Source: Nocardioides sp. L-11A (lineage in GTDB: Bacteria; Actinomycetota; Actinomycetes; Propionibacteriales; Nocardioidaceae). From it: a DNA stretch of 64,000 bases. Positions within the stretch are counted from its first letter, which is position 1, and every line of letters begins with the position of its first letter. The notes under the pieces were generated by a model that was given only the letters and a program-made list of their open reading frames with translations, was not told the DNA's origin and searched no databases. Below, in pieces: positions 54,677 to 63,157 of the stretch. The stretch is taken from contig CP124680.1 in NCBI GenBank assembly GCA_029961745.1, positions 3,410,001-3,474,000 on the forward strand, given 5' to 3'. Made by a program: the position numbers and the translations under genes.

Positions 54677-56182
54677 TCACATCCGACCGTCGCGGAGGTA
54701 GGCCGCGTGCCAGCCGAGCGCCTCCTCCAGGAGGTGCGGCGTGTGCCGGGCCTCCGGCCGGGCCGCTCTGGCCCGGGCGACATAGTCGCGCAGCCGGTCG
54801 CGGTAGTCGGGGTGGGCACACTGGGCGATCACCCGGTCGGCACGGTCCGACGGCGAGAGGCCACGCAGGTCCGCCAGTCCCTGCTCGGTGATGAGCACGT
54901 GCACGTCGTGCTCGGTGTGGTCGACGTGGCTGACCATCGGCACGATCGAGGAGATCAGGCCGCCCTTGGCCAGCGAGTCGGAGACGAAGAAGTTGAGGTA
55001 GGCGTTGCGGGCGAAGTCGCCCGAGCCGCCGATGCCGTTCATGATCGCCGAGCCCATCACGTGGCTGGAGTTCACATTGCCGTAGATGTCCGCCTCGATC
55101 ATGCCGTTGATCGCGATGACCCCGAGACGACGCACCAGCTCGGGATGGTTCGAGATCTCCTGGCTGCGCAGAAGGATCCGCCCCTTGTAGGAGCCGACGT
55201 TGTCGAGGAAGCGCTGCTGTCCGGCCGGGGAGAGTCCGAAGGAGGTGGCCGACAGGGAGGCCAGCTTCCCGGCGTCCAGCAGGTCGAGCAGGCCGTCCTG
55301 GATCACCTCGGTGAACGAGGTGAGGCCCTCGAACTCGGCGTGCTGCAGGCCCTCCATCACCGCGTTCGGCGTGCTGCCGACACCGGACTGCAGCGGCAGC
55401 AGTCCCGGCGGCATCCGCCCGGCACTCACCTCGTGGCGCAGGAAGTCGACGAGGAGCTCGGCCATCGCGCGCGAGCTGTCATCCGGCGCGTCGAGCGGGC
55501 TGTTGCGGTCCGGCTCGTCGGTCTCCACCACGGCGACCACCTTGGCGGGGTCGACGCGCAGGTACGGGTCGCCGATGCGCTGCAGGGGATGGGTGAGCTG
55601 GATGGGGATGCGGTGTGGCGGCACGGCCGCGCCGTAGTAGACGTCGTGAAAGCCCTCGAGGTCGCGCGGCAGCCAGCGGTTGACCTCCAAGATCACCTTG
55701 TCGGCGCGGTCCAGCCAGGTCTTGTTGTTGCCGACGGAGGTGCCGGGCACGAGGAGGCCGTTGGGCAGGATCGCGGTCACCTCGACGACAGCGACGTCCA
55801 GCGGGCCGTAGAACCCGAACCACGCCTGCTGCCCGGAGTGGGACAGATGGGCGTCGACGTAGTCGACCTCGCCGCTGTTGACGAGCCTGCGCAGCGCCGG
55901 GTCGGAGCTGTAGGGCAGCCGTTTGGCGAGCCCGTGGACCTCGGCCAGGGCGCCGTCGACCGCCGGGCCGGTCGAGGCCCCCGACCACAGTCCGATCCGG
56001 AAGTCCTCGCCGCGCTCGTGCGCCTCCCCGATCCGGCGGGCCAGGGCCCGAGGCACCGCCTTGGGGAAGCCGGCACCGGTGAAGCCGCTGATGCCGACCG
56101 AGTCGCCGGGACGGATGTGCGCAGCCGCCTCCTCGGCGGTGGTGACCCGCTGCCCGAGGACCGGGCAGGTCACGCGGGCCAT
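54677..56182 (-). CDS. Acetyl-CoA hydrolase/transferase family protein
   Basis: CoA-transferase of 501 residues (Cat1/AarC/ScpC group). Its first domain has HIRPGDSVGISGFTGAGFPKAVPRALARR, and the second has ATPNAVMEGL-like GVGSTPNAVMEGLQHAEFEGLTSFTE and the RSQEISNHPELVRRLGVIAINGMIEADIYGNVNSSH stretch, with the catalytic Glu and G-N-V-N-S-S-H motif. NGIGGSGDFARNAYLNFFVSDS binds CoA. ATG 56182 is 5 bp after the proS stop, so the genes are one operon. Likely moves CoA between succinate, acetate or propionate. Confidence 0.92.
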   Translation of the reverse strand: MARVTCPVLGQRVTTAEEAAAHIRPGDSVGISGFTGAGFPKAVPRALARRIGEAHERGEDFRIGLWSGASTGPAVDGALAEVHGLAKRLPYSSDPALRRLVNSGEVDYVDAHLSHSGQQAWFGFYGPLDVAVVEVTAILPNGLLVPGTSVGNNKTWLDRADKVILEVNRWLPRDLEGFHDVYYGAAVPPHRIPIQLTHPLQRIGDPYLRVDPAKVVAVVETDEPDRNSPLDAPDDSSRAMAELLVDFLRHEVSAGRMPPGLLPLQSGVGSTPNAVMEGLQHAEFEGLTSFTEVIQDGLLDLLDAGKLASLSATSFGLSPAGQQRFLDNVGSYKGRILLRSQEISNHPELVRRLGVIAINGMIEADIYGNVNSSHVMGSAIMNGIGGSGDFARNAYLNFFVSDSLAKGGLISSIVPMVSHVDHTEHDVHVLITEQGLADLRGLSPSDRADRVIAQCAHPDYRDRLRDYVARARAARPEARHTPHLLEEALGWHAAYLRDGRM

Positions 56183-56187
56183 CGGCC

Positions 56188-57966
56188 TCAGCCTCGGACC
56201 AGGGCCTGGATCTCGCCCACCGCCGAGACGAGCGGGAGCTCCTGACGCTCGCCGGTGCGGCGGTCCTTGACCTCGATCACCCTGTTGTCGGGGTCGGCCA
56301 CGCCGCGACCGACGGTCACGATGGTCGGCACGCCGATCAGCTCGGCGTCCTTGAACTTCACGCCGGGACTGATCTTGCCAGCGCGGTCGTCGTAGATGAC
56401 GTCGAGGCCGGCGGCCGTGAGCCCGGCGACGAGCTCCTCGGCGGCGGCGAAGACGGCCTCCTCCTTGCCCGCGGCGACCACGTGGACGTCGGCCGGGGCG
56501 ACGTGACGCGGCCAGCACAGCCCGATCTCGTCGAGGGTGTCCTCCGCGATCGCGGCCACCGCGCGGGTGACGCCGATCCCGTAGGAGCCCATGGTGACGG
56601 TGACCAGCTTGCCGTTCTCGTCGAGGACCTTGAGGTCGAGCGCGTCGGCGTACTTGCGGCCGAGCTGGAAGACATGGCCCATCTCGATGCCGCGGGCCGA
56701 CTCGAGCGTGCCCTCGGCGCAGTTCGGGCAGGCGTCCCCGTCGCGGACCTCGGCGGCCTCGATGGTGCCGTCGGCGGTGAAGTCGCGGCCGGCGACCAGG
56801 TCGATCACGTGGGAGCCGGCGACGTCGGCGCCGGTCACCCAGCGGGTGCCCTCGGCGACGCGCGGGTCGACCAGGTAGCGGATGCCGCTCTTGTTGTCCT
56901 CGCCCAGCACACCGGGGCCGATATAGCCCTTGACCAGCGCGGGGTGCTTCGCGAGCTCCGCCTCGTCCATCGGCTCGACCTCGATCGGCTCCAGCTGCCC
57001 CTCGAGTCGCTTCTGGTCGACCTCGCGGTCGCCGGGCAGGCCGATGGCCAGCGGCTCGCTGGTGCCGTCGGGGTGCTTGAGCAGAACGAGCACGTTCTTG
57101 AGCGTGTCGCCGGCAGCCCAGGGCCGGTCCGCACGGGGGAACGCCTCGTTGAGATGGTCGACCAGGGTGTCGATGGTGGGCGTGTCGGGCGTCTCCTCGG
57201 CGTGCGCGGCCGGCACCCCGTCGTAGGCCACCGGGGCGGGCGGACGGACCTGGACCGCCTCGACGTTGGCGGCGTAGTCGCAGTGGGTGCAGCGGACGTA
57301 GGTGTCCTCGCCGACAGCGGACTTGGCCAGGAACTCCTCGGACTTCGAGCCGCCCATCGCGCCGGCGGTCGCCTTGACGATCGCGTAGTCGAAGCCGAGG
57401 CGGTCGAAGATCCGGACGTACGCGTCGCGGTGGCGCTGGTAGGACGCGTCGAGGCCGGCGTCGCTGACGTCGAAGGAGTAGGAGTCCTTCATCGTGAACT
57501 CGCGACCGCGCAGCAGCCCGGCGCGCGGACGTGCCTCGTCGCGGTACTTGGTCTGGATCTGGTACAGGCTGAGGGGCAGGTCCTTGTAGGAGCCGTACAT
57601 GTCCTTGACGAGGAGCGTGAACATCTCCTCGTGGGTGGGGCCGAGCAGGTAGTCGGCGCCCTTGCGGTCCTGCAGCCGGAAGATGTTGTCGCCGTACTCG
57701 CTCCAGCGGTTGGTCGCCTCGTAGGGCTCGCGCGGCAGCAGCGCGGGGAAGGACACCTCCTGCGCGCCGATGGCGTTCATCTCGTCGCGGATGATGCCCT
57801 CGATCTTGCGCAGCACGGCCAGGCCGAGCGGCAGCCAGGTGTAGATGCCCGGCGCGGCACGGCGGATGTAGCCGGCGCGCACGAGCAGCCGGTGGCTCGG
57901 GACCTCCGCATCCGCGGGGTCCTCTCGCAAGGTCCGGACGAACAGGGTCGACATCCGCATCAGCAC
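56188..57966 (-). CDS. proS: Prolyl-tRNA synthetase (bacterial type)
   Basis: Class II synthetase of 592 residues. Motif 1 is [29 protein letters not shown], motif 2 [26 protein letters not shown], and motif 3 [17 protein letters not shown]. The bacterial insertion (about 225-400) with the editing domain is present. GTG 57966 is preferred because it sits 7 nt after a TAGGCT -10 box and gives [15 protein letters not shown], a common form of the N-terminus; ATG 57960 or 57954 are alternatives. No operon partner upstream. Confidence 0.97.
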   Translation of the reverse strand: MLMRMSTLFVRTLREDPADAEVPSHRLLVRAGYIRRAAPGIYTWLPLGLAVLRKIEGIIRDEMNAIGAQEVSFPALLPREPYEATNRWSEYGDNIFRLQDRKGADYLLGPTHEEMFTLLVKDMYGSYKDLPLSLYQIQTKYRDEARPRAGLLRGREFTMKDSYSFDVSDAGLDASYQRHRDAYVRIFDRLGFDYAIVKATAGAMGGSKSEEFLAKSAVGEDTYVRCTHCDYAANVEAVQVRPPAPVAYDGVPAAHAEETPDTPTIDTLVDHLNEAFPRADRPWAAGDTLKNVLVLLKHPDGTSEPLAIGLPGDREVDQKRLEGQLEPIEVEPMDEAELAKHPALVKGYIGPGVLGEDNKSGIRYLVDPRVAEGTRWVTGADVAGSHVIDLVAGRDFTADGTIEAAEVRDGDACPNCAEGTLESARGIEMGHVFQLGRKYADALDLKVLDENGKLVTVTMGSYGIGVTRAVAAIAEDTLDEIGLCWPRHVAPADVHVVAAGKEEAVFAAAEELVAGLTAAGLDVIYDDRAGKISPGVKFKDAELIGVPTIVTVGRGVADPDNRVIEVKDRRTGERQELPLVSAVGEIQALVRG

Positions 57967-57994
57967 GGGGCGAAGCCTACGGCGGTGCCCACGG

Positions 57995-58159
57995 GTGTCG
58001 CGAACCAGTAACACTCCGGAGCGCTCCGGCGGTGCGGACGGCGTGGCCCGGTGGTGGCGGGAGAACCCGGCGGCCACCCTCGAGGAGGTCACCGACATCG
58101 CGTCCCGGCCGCTGTGGAGCGGCCTGCCACGCCTCGACACCCTGAGGATCGACCCGTGA
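57995..58159 (+). CDS. Possible small protein or gene remnant (54 residues)
   Basis: Small open frame between proS and the GNAT gene with high GC3. It reads from GTG 57995 and contains [20 protein letters not shown] and [19 protein letters not shown], which looks like real helical protein rather than random sequence. No ribosome binding site or -10 box fits the start. It may be the C-terminal remnant of a lost gene or a short uncharacterised protein. It ends 3 bp before the convergent GNAT gene stop. Confidence 0.4.
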   Translation: MSRTSNTPERSGGADGVARWWRENPAATLEEVTDIASRPLWSGLPRLDTLRIDP

Positions 58160-58162
58160 GGC

Positions 58163-59008
58163 TCAGAACATCACGGTCGCGAAGCGCGCGGTCTCGGTGA
58201 AGCCCACCCGCTCGTAGGCGGCGCGGGCCGCGTGGTTCCAGTCGTTGACGTAGAGCGAGACGGTGGGCGCGATCCGGGCCCGCACCTGGCGGACGACGGC
58301 GGCCATGCCGGCGGTCGCGAGTCCCTGACCGCGGCGGTGCGGCGGCACCCAGACACCCTGGATCTGCGCCGCGTCGGGCGTGGCGCAGGCGACCTCGGCC
58401 TTGAAGACGAGCTCGTCGCCGTCGTACCGGACGAAGGACCAGGCGCGGCTGACCAGCTGCGCGACCCGGGCTCGGTAGAGGTCGGCTCCCCCACCGACCT
58501 CGGGCGAGACGCCGACCTCCTCGGTGTACATCGCGACGCAGGCCGGGTAGAGCGTGCGGAGGTCGTCCTGGGTCCCGCAGCGCACGCCGTGGTCGGGCGC
58601 GACCAGCGGCTCGCCGTCGATGACCAGGTGGCGCTGGTCCCAGCGGACGTCGCGCGGGTGACCCCACTCGGGGCCGACCTGGTGCCAGAACGCGCGGACG
58701 GCGTCCTGGGGGCCCACGATGGTCGAGGCGGTACGGCGCCGGGCGAGCGCGCGCCCGGCGAACACCTCGGCGTCCTCCGGCGTGGCCTGGACCGGCACCA
58801 GGTTGGCGGCGACGTGGCAGGCGGCGACCAGGTGGCCGCCCTCGAACCGGCCCCACATCTCGCCGCCGAGCCAGCGCGGCTCGAGGTTGGTGGTGTGGGC
58901 GCGGTGGATCGCGAACACGTTGACGACCGGGTCGCGACCCGCGAGGGCCACGAAGGCGGGGAGGTCGGCCTGCGCGAGGACGCGCACGCCATGCCGGGTG
59001 GTCAACAC
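58163..59008 (-). CDS. GNAT acetyltransferase with N-terminal DUF4081 domain
   Basis: Protein of 281 residues. The N-terminal DUF4081 part (about 1-150) has [29 protein letters not shown], and the GNAT domain follows with [27 protein letters not shown] (acetyl-CoA loop RRGQGLA) and [23 protein letters not shown]. Family members lie next to ispG in actinobacteria, as here; from memory the M. tuberculosis equivalent (Rv2867c) sits beside gcpE. GTG 59008 follows TAGGCT by 6 nt. Confidence 0.92.
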   Translation of the reverse strand: MLTTRHGVRVLAQADLPAFVALAGRDPVVNVFAIHRAHTTNLEPRWLGGEMWGRFEGGHLVAACHVAANLVPVQATPEDAEVFAGRALARRRTASTIVGPQDAVRAFWHQVGPEWGHPRDVRWDQRHLVIDGEPLVAPDHGVRCGTQDDLRTLYPACVAMYTEEVGVSPEVGGGADLYRARVAQLVSRAWSFVRYDGDELVFKAEVACATPDAAQIQGVWVPPHRRGQGLATAGMAAVVRQVRARIAPTVSLYVNDWNHAARAAYERVGFTETARFATVMF

Positions 59009-59070
59009 GGCCCGAGCCTAGTGGTGCGGCCCGCGACGTGACAGGACGTGGCCGTCTGGCGCCTCGGCGT

Positions 59071-59163
59071 CGGGTTCATCACGGGATGTAGCCGAAGCGT
59101 CGCTTCCGTCGTGGAGTTCCACGACTGAAGCGCGGGCTCCCCTCCATCCCGTGGTGAAGCCGC
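59071..59163. repeat. Long palindromic repeat, family C copy 2
   Basis: GGGTTCATCACGGGATGTAG opens the element and CATCCCGTGGTGAAGCCGC closes it, pairing with one G-T wobble and small bulges. The inner arms CGCTTC-GTCGTGGA and TCCACGAC-GAAGCG pair with one mismatch. TTCATCACGGGATGTAG and TCGCTTCC match copy 1 at 47496. It lies between ispG and the GNAT gene, 14 bp after the ispG stop. Confidence 0.85.
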
Positions 59164-59176
59164 AGCGGGCGTCGGA

Positions 59177-60340
59177 TCAGCCGACGGACACCGAGGGCTC
59201 CGCACCCTCGACCGGCTCCATCGACTCGGCGATCTTCATCGCCTCCTCGATCAGCGTCTCCACGATCTCCGACTCGGGCACGGTCTTGATGACCTCGCCC
59301 TTGACGAAGATCTGGCCCTTGCCGTTGCCGGACGCGACGCCGAGGTCGGCCTCGCGCGCCTCGCCGGGACCGTTGACGACGCAGCCCATGACCGCGACGC
59401 GAAGCGGGACCTCGAGACCGTCGAGGCCCGCGGTGACCCGCTCGGCGAGCGTGTAGACGTCGACCTGGGCGCGGCCGCAGGAGGGGCAGGAGACGATCTC
59501 GAGCTTGCGCGGGCGCAGGTTGAGCGACTGGAGGATCTGGATGCCGACCTTGACCTCCTCGACCGGCGGCGCCGAGAGCGAGACCCGGATGGTGTCGCCG
59601 ATGCCGCGCGAGAGGAGCGCACCGAAGGCGGTGGCGGACTTGATGGTGCCCTGGAACGCCGGGCCGGCCTCGGTCACGCCGAGGTGCAGCGGCCAGTCGC
59701 CCTGCTCGGCGAGCAGCTCGTAGGCGCGGACCATGACGACCGGGTCGTTGTGCTTGACCGAGATCTTGAAGTCGCGGAAGCCGTGCTCCTCGAAGAGGCT
59801 CGCCTCCCAGACCGCCGACTCGACGAGGGCCTCGGGGGTGGCCTTGCCGTACTTCTCCAGCAGCCGCTTGTCGAGCGAGCCGGCGTTGACGCCGATCCGG
59901 ATCGACGTGCCGTGGTCCTTGGCGGCGGCCGCGATCTCCTTGACCTGGTCGTCGAACTTCTTGATGTTGCCCGGGTTGACCCGGACCGCGGCGCAGCCGG
60001 CCTCGATCGCGGCGAAGACGTACTTCGGCTGGAAGTGGATGTCGGCGATGACCGGGATCTGGCTGTGGCGGGCGATCTCGGGCAGCGCGTCGGCGTCGTC
60101 CTGGCTGGGGCAGGCGACCCGGACGATGTCGCAGCCCGCGGCGGTGAGCTCGGCGATCTGCTGGAGCGTGGTGTTGACGTCGGAGGTGAGCGTCGTGGTC
60201 ATCGACTGCACCGAGATCGGGTGGTCGCTGCCGACCCCGACCTTGCCCACCCGGATCTGGCGGGTCGGGCGGCGGGGGGCGAGCACCGGCGGCGGCGCGG
60301 CCGGCATGCCCAAGCTGATGGTCGGGCTGATCGACGTCAT
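59177..60340 (-). CDS. ispG: 4-hydroxy-3-methylbut-2-enyl diphosphate synthase (flavodoxin)
   Basis: 4Fe-4S enzyme of the MEP isoprenoid pathway, 387 residues. TIM-barrel start [21 protein letters not shown], then [38 protein letters not shown] and [12 protein letters not shown]. The C-terminal cluster site is complete: Cys285 and Cys288 in CPSCGR, Cys320 and Glu327 in [13 protein letters not shown] 60340 follows a TAATCT -10 box by 7 nt. From memory the usual order is ispG-rip1-dxr; here a TetR/VOC pair separates ispG from rip1. Confidence 0.97.
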   Translation of the reverse strand: MTSISPTISLGMPAAPPPVLAPRRPTRQIRVGKVGVGSDHPISVQSMTTTLTSDVNTTLQQIAELTAAGCDIVRVACPSQDDADALPEIARHSQIPVIADIHFQPKYVFAAIEAGCAAVRVNPGNIKKFDDQVKEIAAAAKDHGTSIRIGVNAGSLDKRLLEKYGKATPEALVESAVWEASLFEEHGFRDFKISVKHNDPVVMVRAYELLAEQGDWPLHLGVTEAGPAFQGTIKSATAFGALLSRGIGDTIRVSLSAPPVEEVKVGIQILQSLNLRPRKLEIVSCPSCGRAQVDVYTLAERVTAGLDGLEVPLRVAVMGCVVNGPGEAREADLGVASGNGKGQIFVKGEVIKTVPESEIVETLIEEAMKIAESMEPVEGAEPSVSVG

Positions 60341-60365
60341 GGCACCAAGATTAGAGGCTCGCCCG

Positions 60366-61145
60366 TCAGCCGCCCCCATCGCCGATCAGGGCGGCCAGGC
60401 CGTCGAGCGTACGGGCCAGACCGAACTCCCAGGCCCGGTCCGCGCTCCATGCACTCCCCTGGGCCGCCCCGGCGGCGGCGCCGATCCGGACCGCGCGCGG
60501 ATAGGTCTGCGGGTCGAAGGCCTGCGCGAGCAGCGGCTGGTTGGCCGCCCACCATTCGGCGTCGCTCAGTGCGGAGTCCGTGCCGACCCGGGCGGCGTCG
60601 TGCGCGGCACGGCAGTGGGCCTGCACGAAGCCGAGCACGAAGATCAGTGCCGCGTCGGTGTCGACGTCGCTGAGCCCGGTGTCGTCGAGGGCGGCGAGCT
60701 CGTGCTCGTACTTCGCCAACACCCCGGGGCCGAGCGGCGGCCGGCTCAGCGCGGCCACCTCGGTGAGCCAGGGATGCTCGGTGAGCAGGGCCCGGTTGGC
60801 CAGCGCCACGGCGGTGAGCCGCTCCCGCCAGGTCTCCCCCGCCCACGGCGCGCGCGCCATCCGGGCGTAGCGGGCGTCGACCATCAGGTCGAGCAGCTCG
60901 GGCTTGCCGGGGACGTAGGTGTAGACCGACATCGCGGAGATCCCCACCCGCTCGGCGACCGCGCGCATGGTCACCGCCGCCAGGCCCTCGGCGTCCGCGA
61001 GCGCGAGCGCCGCGTCGACCACCTGGGCCACCGTCACCGACCGGACCGGGCCCTTGCGGCGCGGCGCGGCGCCATCGGCACCGGGCTCCCCCCACAGCAG
61101 CGCGAGGGTGCGGCTGGGCTCGCCCGATCCGGTGTGCGCGGTCAC
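60366..61145 (-). CDS. TetR-family transcriptional regulator
   Basis: Regulator of 259 residues. The DNA-binding helices are in [50 protein letters not shown] (about 35-85), and the C-terminal TetR_C domain (about 100-240) has [23 protein letters not shown]. The protein has an N-terminal extension with a Pro-Arg stretch. GTG 61145 is preferred because GGGAG lies 9 nt upstream, whereas ATG 61154 abuts it. It is divergent from the VOC gene with an operator-like palindrome between, so it probably represses that gene and itself. Confidence 0.88.
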   Translation of the reverse strand: MTAHTGSGEPSRTLALLWGEPGADGAAPRRKGPVRSVTVAQVVDAALALADAEGLAAVTMRAVAERVGISAMSVYTYVPGKPELLDLMVDARYARMARAPWAGETWRERLTAVALANRALLTEHPWLTEVAALSRPPLGPGVLAKYEHELAALDDTGLSDVDTDAALIFVLGFVQAHCRAAHDAARVGTDSALSDAEWWAANQPLLAQAFDPQTYPRAVRIGAAAGAAQGSAWSADRAWEFGLARTLDGLAALIGDGGG

Positions 61146-61184
61146 GGGAACCATTCTCCCACACGATCGTTATACGTTGTACAT

Positions 61185-61197
61185 TGTACGACGTACA
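61185..61197. promoter_or_regulatory. Operator-like palindrome between the TetR and VOC genes
   Basis: TGTACGACGTACA is a perfect 13-nt palindrome; a related half-site TTGTACATTGTAC lies beside it at about 61178-61190. It overlaps a TACAGT -10 box (61194-61199) of the VOC gene and is close to TATAAC on the minus strand for the TetR gene. Likely TetR binding site. Confidence 0.6.
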
Positions 61198-61219
61198 GTG
61201 TTTGCTGACAGGAGAGTCC

Positions 61220-61621
61220 ATGCGCATCACCGCCACCGCCGTCTCGCTCAACGTCCCGGACGTCGAGGCGTCCGCCACCTGGGTGCGACGGCACCTGGGG
61301 TTCACCGAGCAGATGGCCGCCGACGGCTTCTGCTCGCTCGCCCACCCCGACTCCGGCTGCCACCTGATCTACCTGCGCACCGGGCTGCCGACCTTCAAGC
61401 CGGCGGCCGCCGCCGGGCGCGCCGACGGACTGCTCGTCGTGTTCACCGTCGAGGACATCGACGCCGACTACGAGCGGCTGCGCGGAGAAGGGGTCAAGAT
61501 CGTCACGCCGATCGAGACCGAGCCCTGGGGTGAGCGCTACTTCCAGATGGCCGATCCCAACGGCGTGATCTACCAGCTCGTGCAGTGGGTGACGCCGCCC
61601 GACCCGCAGTACGCCGGCTGA
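61220..61621 (+). CDS. VOC-family (glyoxalase/bleomycin resistance-like) protein
   Basis: Small metalloenzyme or binding protein of 133 residues. The betaalphabeta modules are TATAVSLNVPDVEASATWVRRHLGF and then LLVVFTVEDIDADYERLRGEGVKI, with GERYFQMADPNGVIYQLVQW as the C-terminal module. Metal-ligand positions may be filled by a Gln or Glu (PNGVIYQLV) but the first-module His is absent, so it may lack full glyoxalase activity. GGAGAG is 5 nt before ATG 61220. Controlled by the divergent TetR regulator. Confidence 0.85.
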   Translation: MRITATAVSLNVPDVEASATWVRRHLGFTEQMAADGFCSLAHPDSGCHLIYLRTGLPTFKPAAAAGRADGLLVVFTVEDIDADYERLRGEGVKIVTPIETEPWGERYFQMADPNGVIYQLVQWVTPPDPQYAG

Positions 61622-61652
61622 GTCGGTCGGCGCCGGTCCCGATGCCCGTCGC

Positions 61653-63023
61653 TCAGGACTCCAGGTGCACGGGGACGACGAGGTCGCCGACGATCAGCAC
61701 GACGCCCATGACGAGCACCGCCATGCCGACGACGTACGCGATCGGGAGCAGCTTCGCCACGTCGACGTACCCGGGGTCCGGGAGCCGGCGCACCCGGGCC
61801 CAGCCCCGCCGCAGCGCCTCCCACAACGCCCCGGCGATGTGGCCGCCGTCGAGGGGCAGCAGCGGCACGAAGTTGAACATGCCGATGAAGAAGTTGAAAC
61901 CGGCGATGAGGAGGAAGAGCGAGACGACCTTGCCATCCAGCGGGATCTCCTCGTGGGCGGCGGTCTCACCGGCCAGCCGGCCGCCGCCGACGATGCTGAC
62001 CGGACCCGTCGGGTCGCGCTCCTCGAGGCCGACGATCGCCTTGGCGACGCCCCACACCTTGGCGGGCAGCGTGGCCAGGGACTTCACGACCTCGACGGTC
62101 ATATGACCCATCTGGCCGACCGTGTACGCCACACCGCCGGTGGTCGGGTGGCTGTCCGGGACGACGCCGAGGAAGCCGACGGTCTCGTCGACCTTGCCGC
62201 CGGCCTCGTCGGGTGGGCGGACCACGGTCTGGGTCTCGACGGTGACCTCGCGGCCGTCGCGCTCGACGACGATCTCGGCCTGGTCGGTGCCGTTGGCCTT
62301 GACCAGCGCCTGCACCTGCTCCCAGCTCGTGATCGCGGTGCCGTTGAAGGACACGATCCGGTCGCCGGCCGCGAGCCCTGCGGAGTACGCCGGTGTCGGT
62401 TGGTCGCGGACCTCCTCCTCGGTGCACACCCGGCCCGACTCGTCCGGGGCGAGGACGCAGGCGTTCACCTGCGCGATCGTCGTCTCGATCGCCCGGTCCC
62501 CCGGGTTGCCGTAGGTCGCGAAGACGCCGGTGAAGATCAGGAAGGCGATCAGGATGTTCACCGTCGGGCCACCGCCCATGACGATGACCTTCTTCCACCA
62601 GGGGAACTTGTAGAACAGCCGGTCGGCGTCCTCGGGCCGGATCGTCTCCCACTCGGCCGCCCGCGCGTCGGAGACCAGCTGGGTGAACATGCCGGTGTTG
62701 GACTTGCGGACCCGCACCACCTGCCCGATGACACGGCCGTCGGCGTCGAGCTCCTCCGTCACCTCGTCGGCGAGCGCGACGGCGCCCGGCGGGAGCATCC
62801 CGACGATCTTGACGTAGCCGCCGAGCGGGATCGCCTTGACGCCGTACTCGGTCTCGCCGACCTGCCGGCTCCACACGGTCGGCCCGAAGCCGATGAAGTA
62901 CTGGGTCACCTTCCCGCCGAACCTCTTCGCCGGGATCAGGTGGCCGAGCTCGTGGAGCCCGATCGACGCCAGGATCGCCGCCGCGAAGACGACGACGCCG
63001 AGCAGGTAGAGCAGAGCGGTCAT
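61653..63023 (-). CDS. rip1: Site-2 protease RseP/Rip1-like
   Basis: Intramembrane zinc metalloprotease, 456 residues, that cleaves membrane-bound anti-sigma factors. Active site: HELGH at His24-Glu25-His28 in the first helix, and LDGGH near 391-395 with the third ligand Asp392. A PDZ domain (about 190-300: AYSAGLAAGDRIVSFNGTAITSWEQ) lies between. Other helices are at about 145-170, 330-350 and 425-450. Start ATG 63023. It converges with the VOC gene, 31 bp apart. Upstream is a carboxylesterase rather than the dxr gene usually found next to it. Confidence 0.95.
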   Translation of the reverse strand: MTALLYLLGVVVFAAAILASIGLHELGHLIPAKRFGGKVTQYFIGFGPTVWSRQVGETEYGVKAIPLGGYVKIVGMLPPGAVALADEVTEELDADGRVIGQVVRVRKSNTGMFTQLVSDARAAEWETIRPEDADRLFYKFPWWKKVIVMGGGPTVNILIAFLIFTGVFATYGNPGDRAIETTIAQVNACVLAPDESGRVCTEEEVRDQPTPAYSAGLAAGDRIVSFNGTAITSWEQVQALVKANGTDQAEIVVERDGREVTVETQTVVRPPDEAGGKVDETVGFLGVVPDSHPTTGGVAYTVGQMGHMTVEVVKSLATLPAKVWGVAKAIVGLEERDPTGPVSIVGGGRLAGETAAHEEIPLDGKVVSLFLLIAGFNFFIGMFNFVPLLPLDGGHIAGALWEALRRGWARVRRLPDPGYVDVAKLLPIAYVVGMAVLVMGVVLIVGDLVVPVHLES

Positions 63024-63157
63024 GCTGCGTTGTCCATGATGGGGTGGGGCTGCTGTCCTCGATCAGGGGGCCGGGGCCCGCGGTGGCGGTGCTGACGGCA
63101 GAGCCGTCCCCCTGAGGGTACGTCGTGGGCGGCTGCCCCGGGGGCTCTCCCGGCGCG

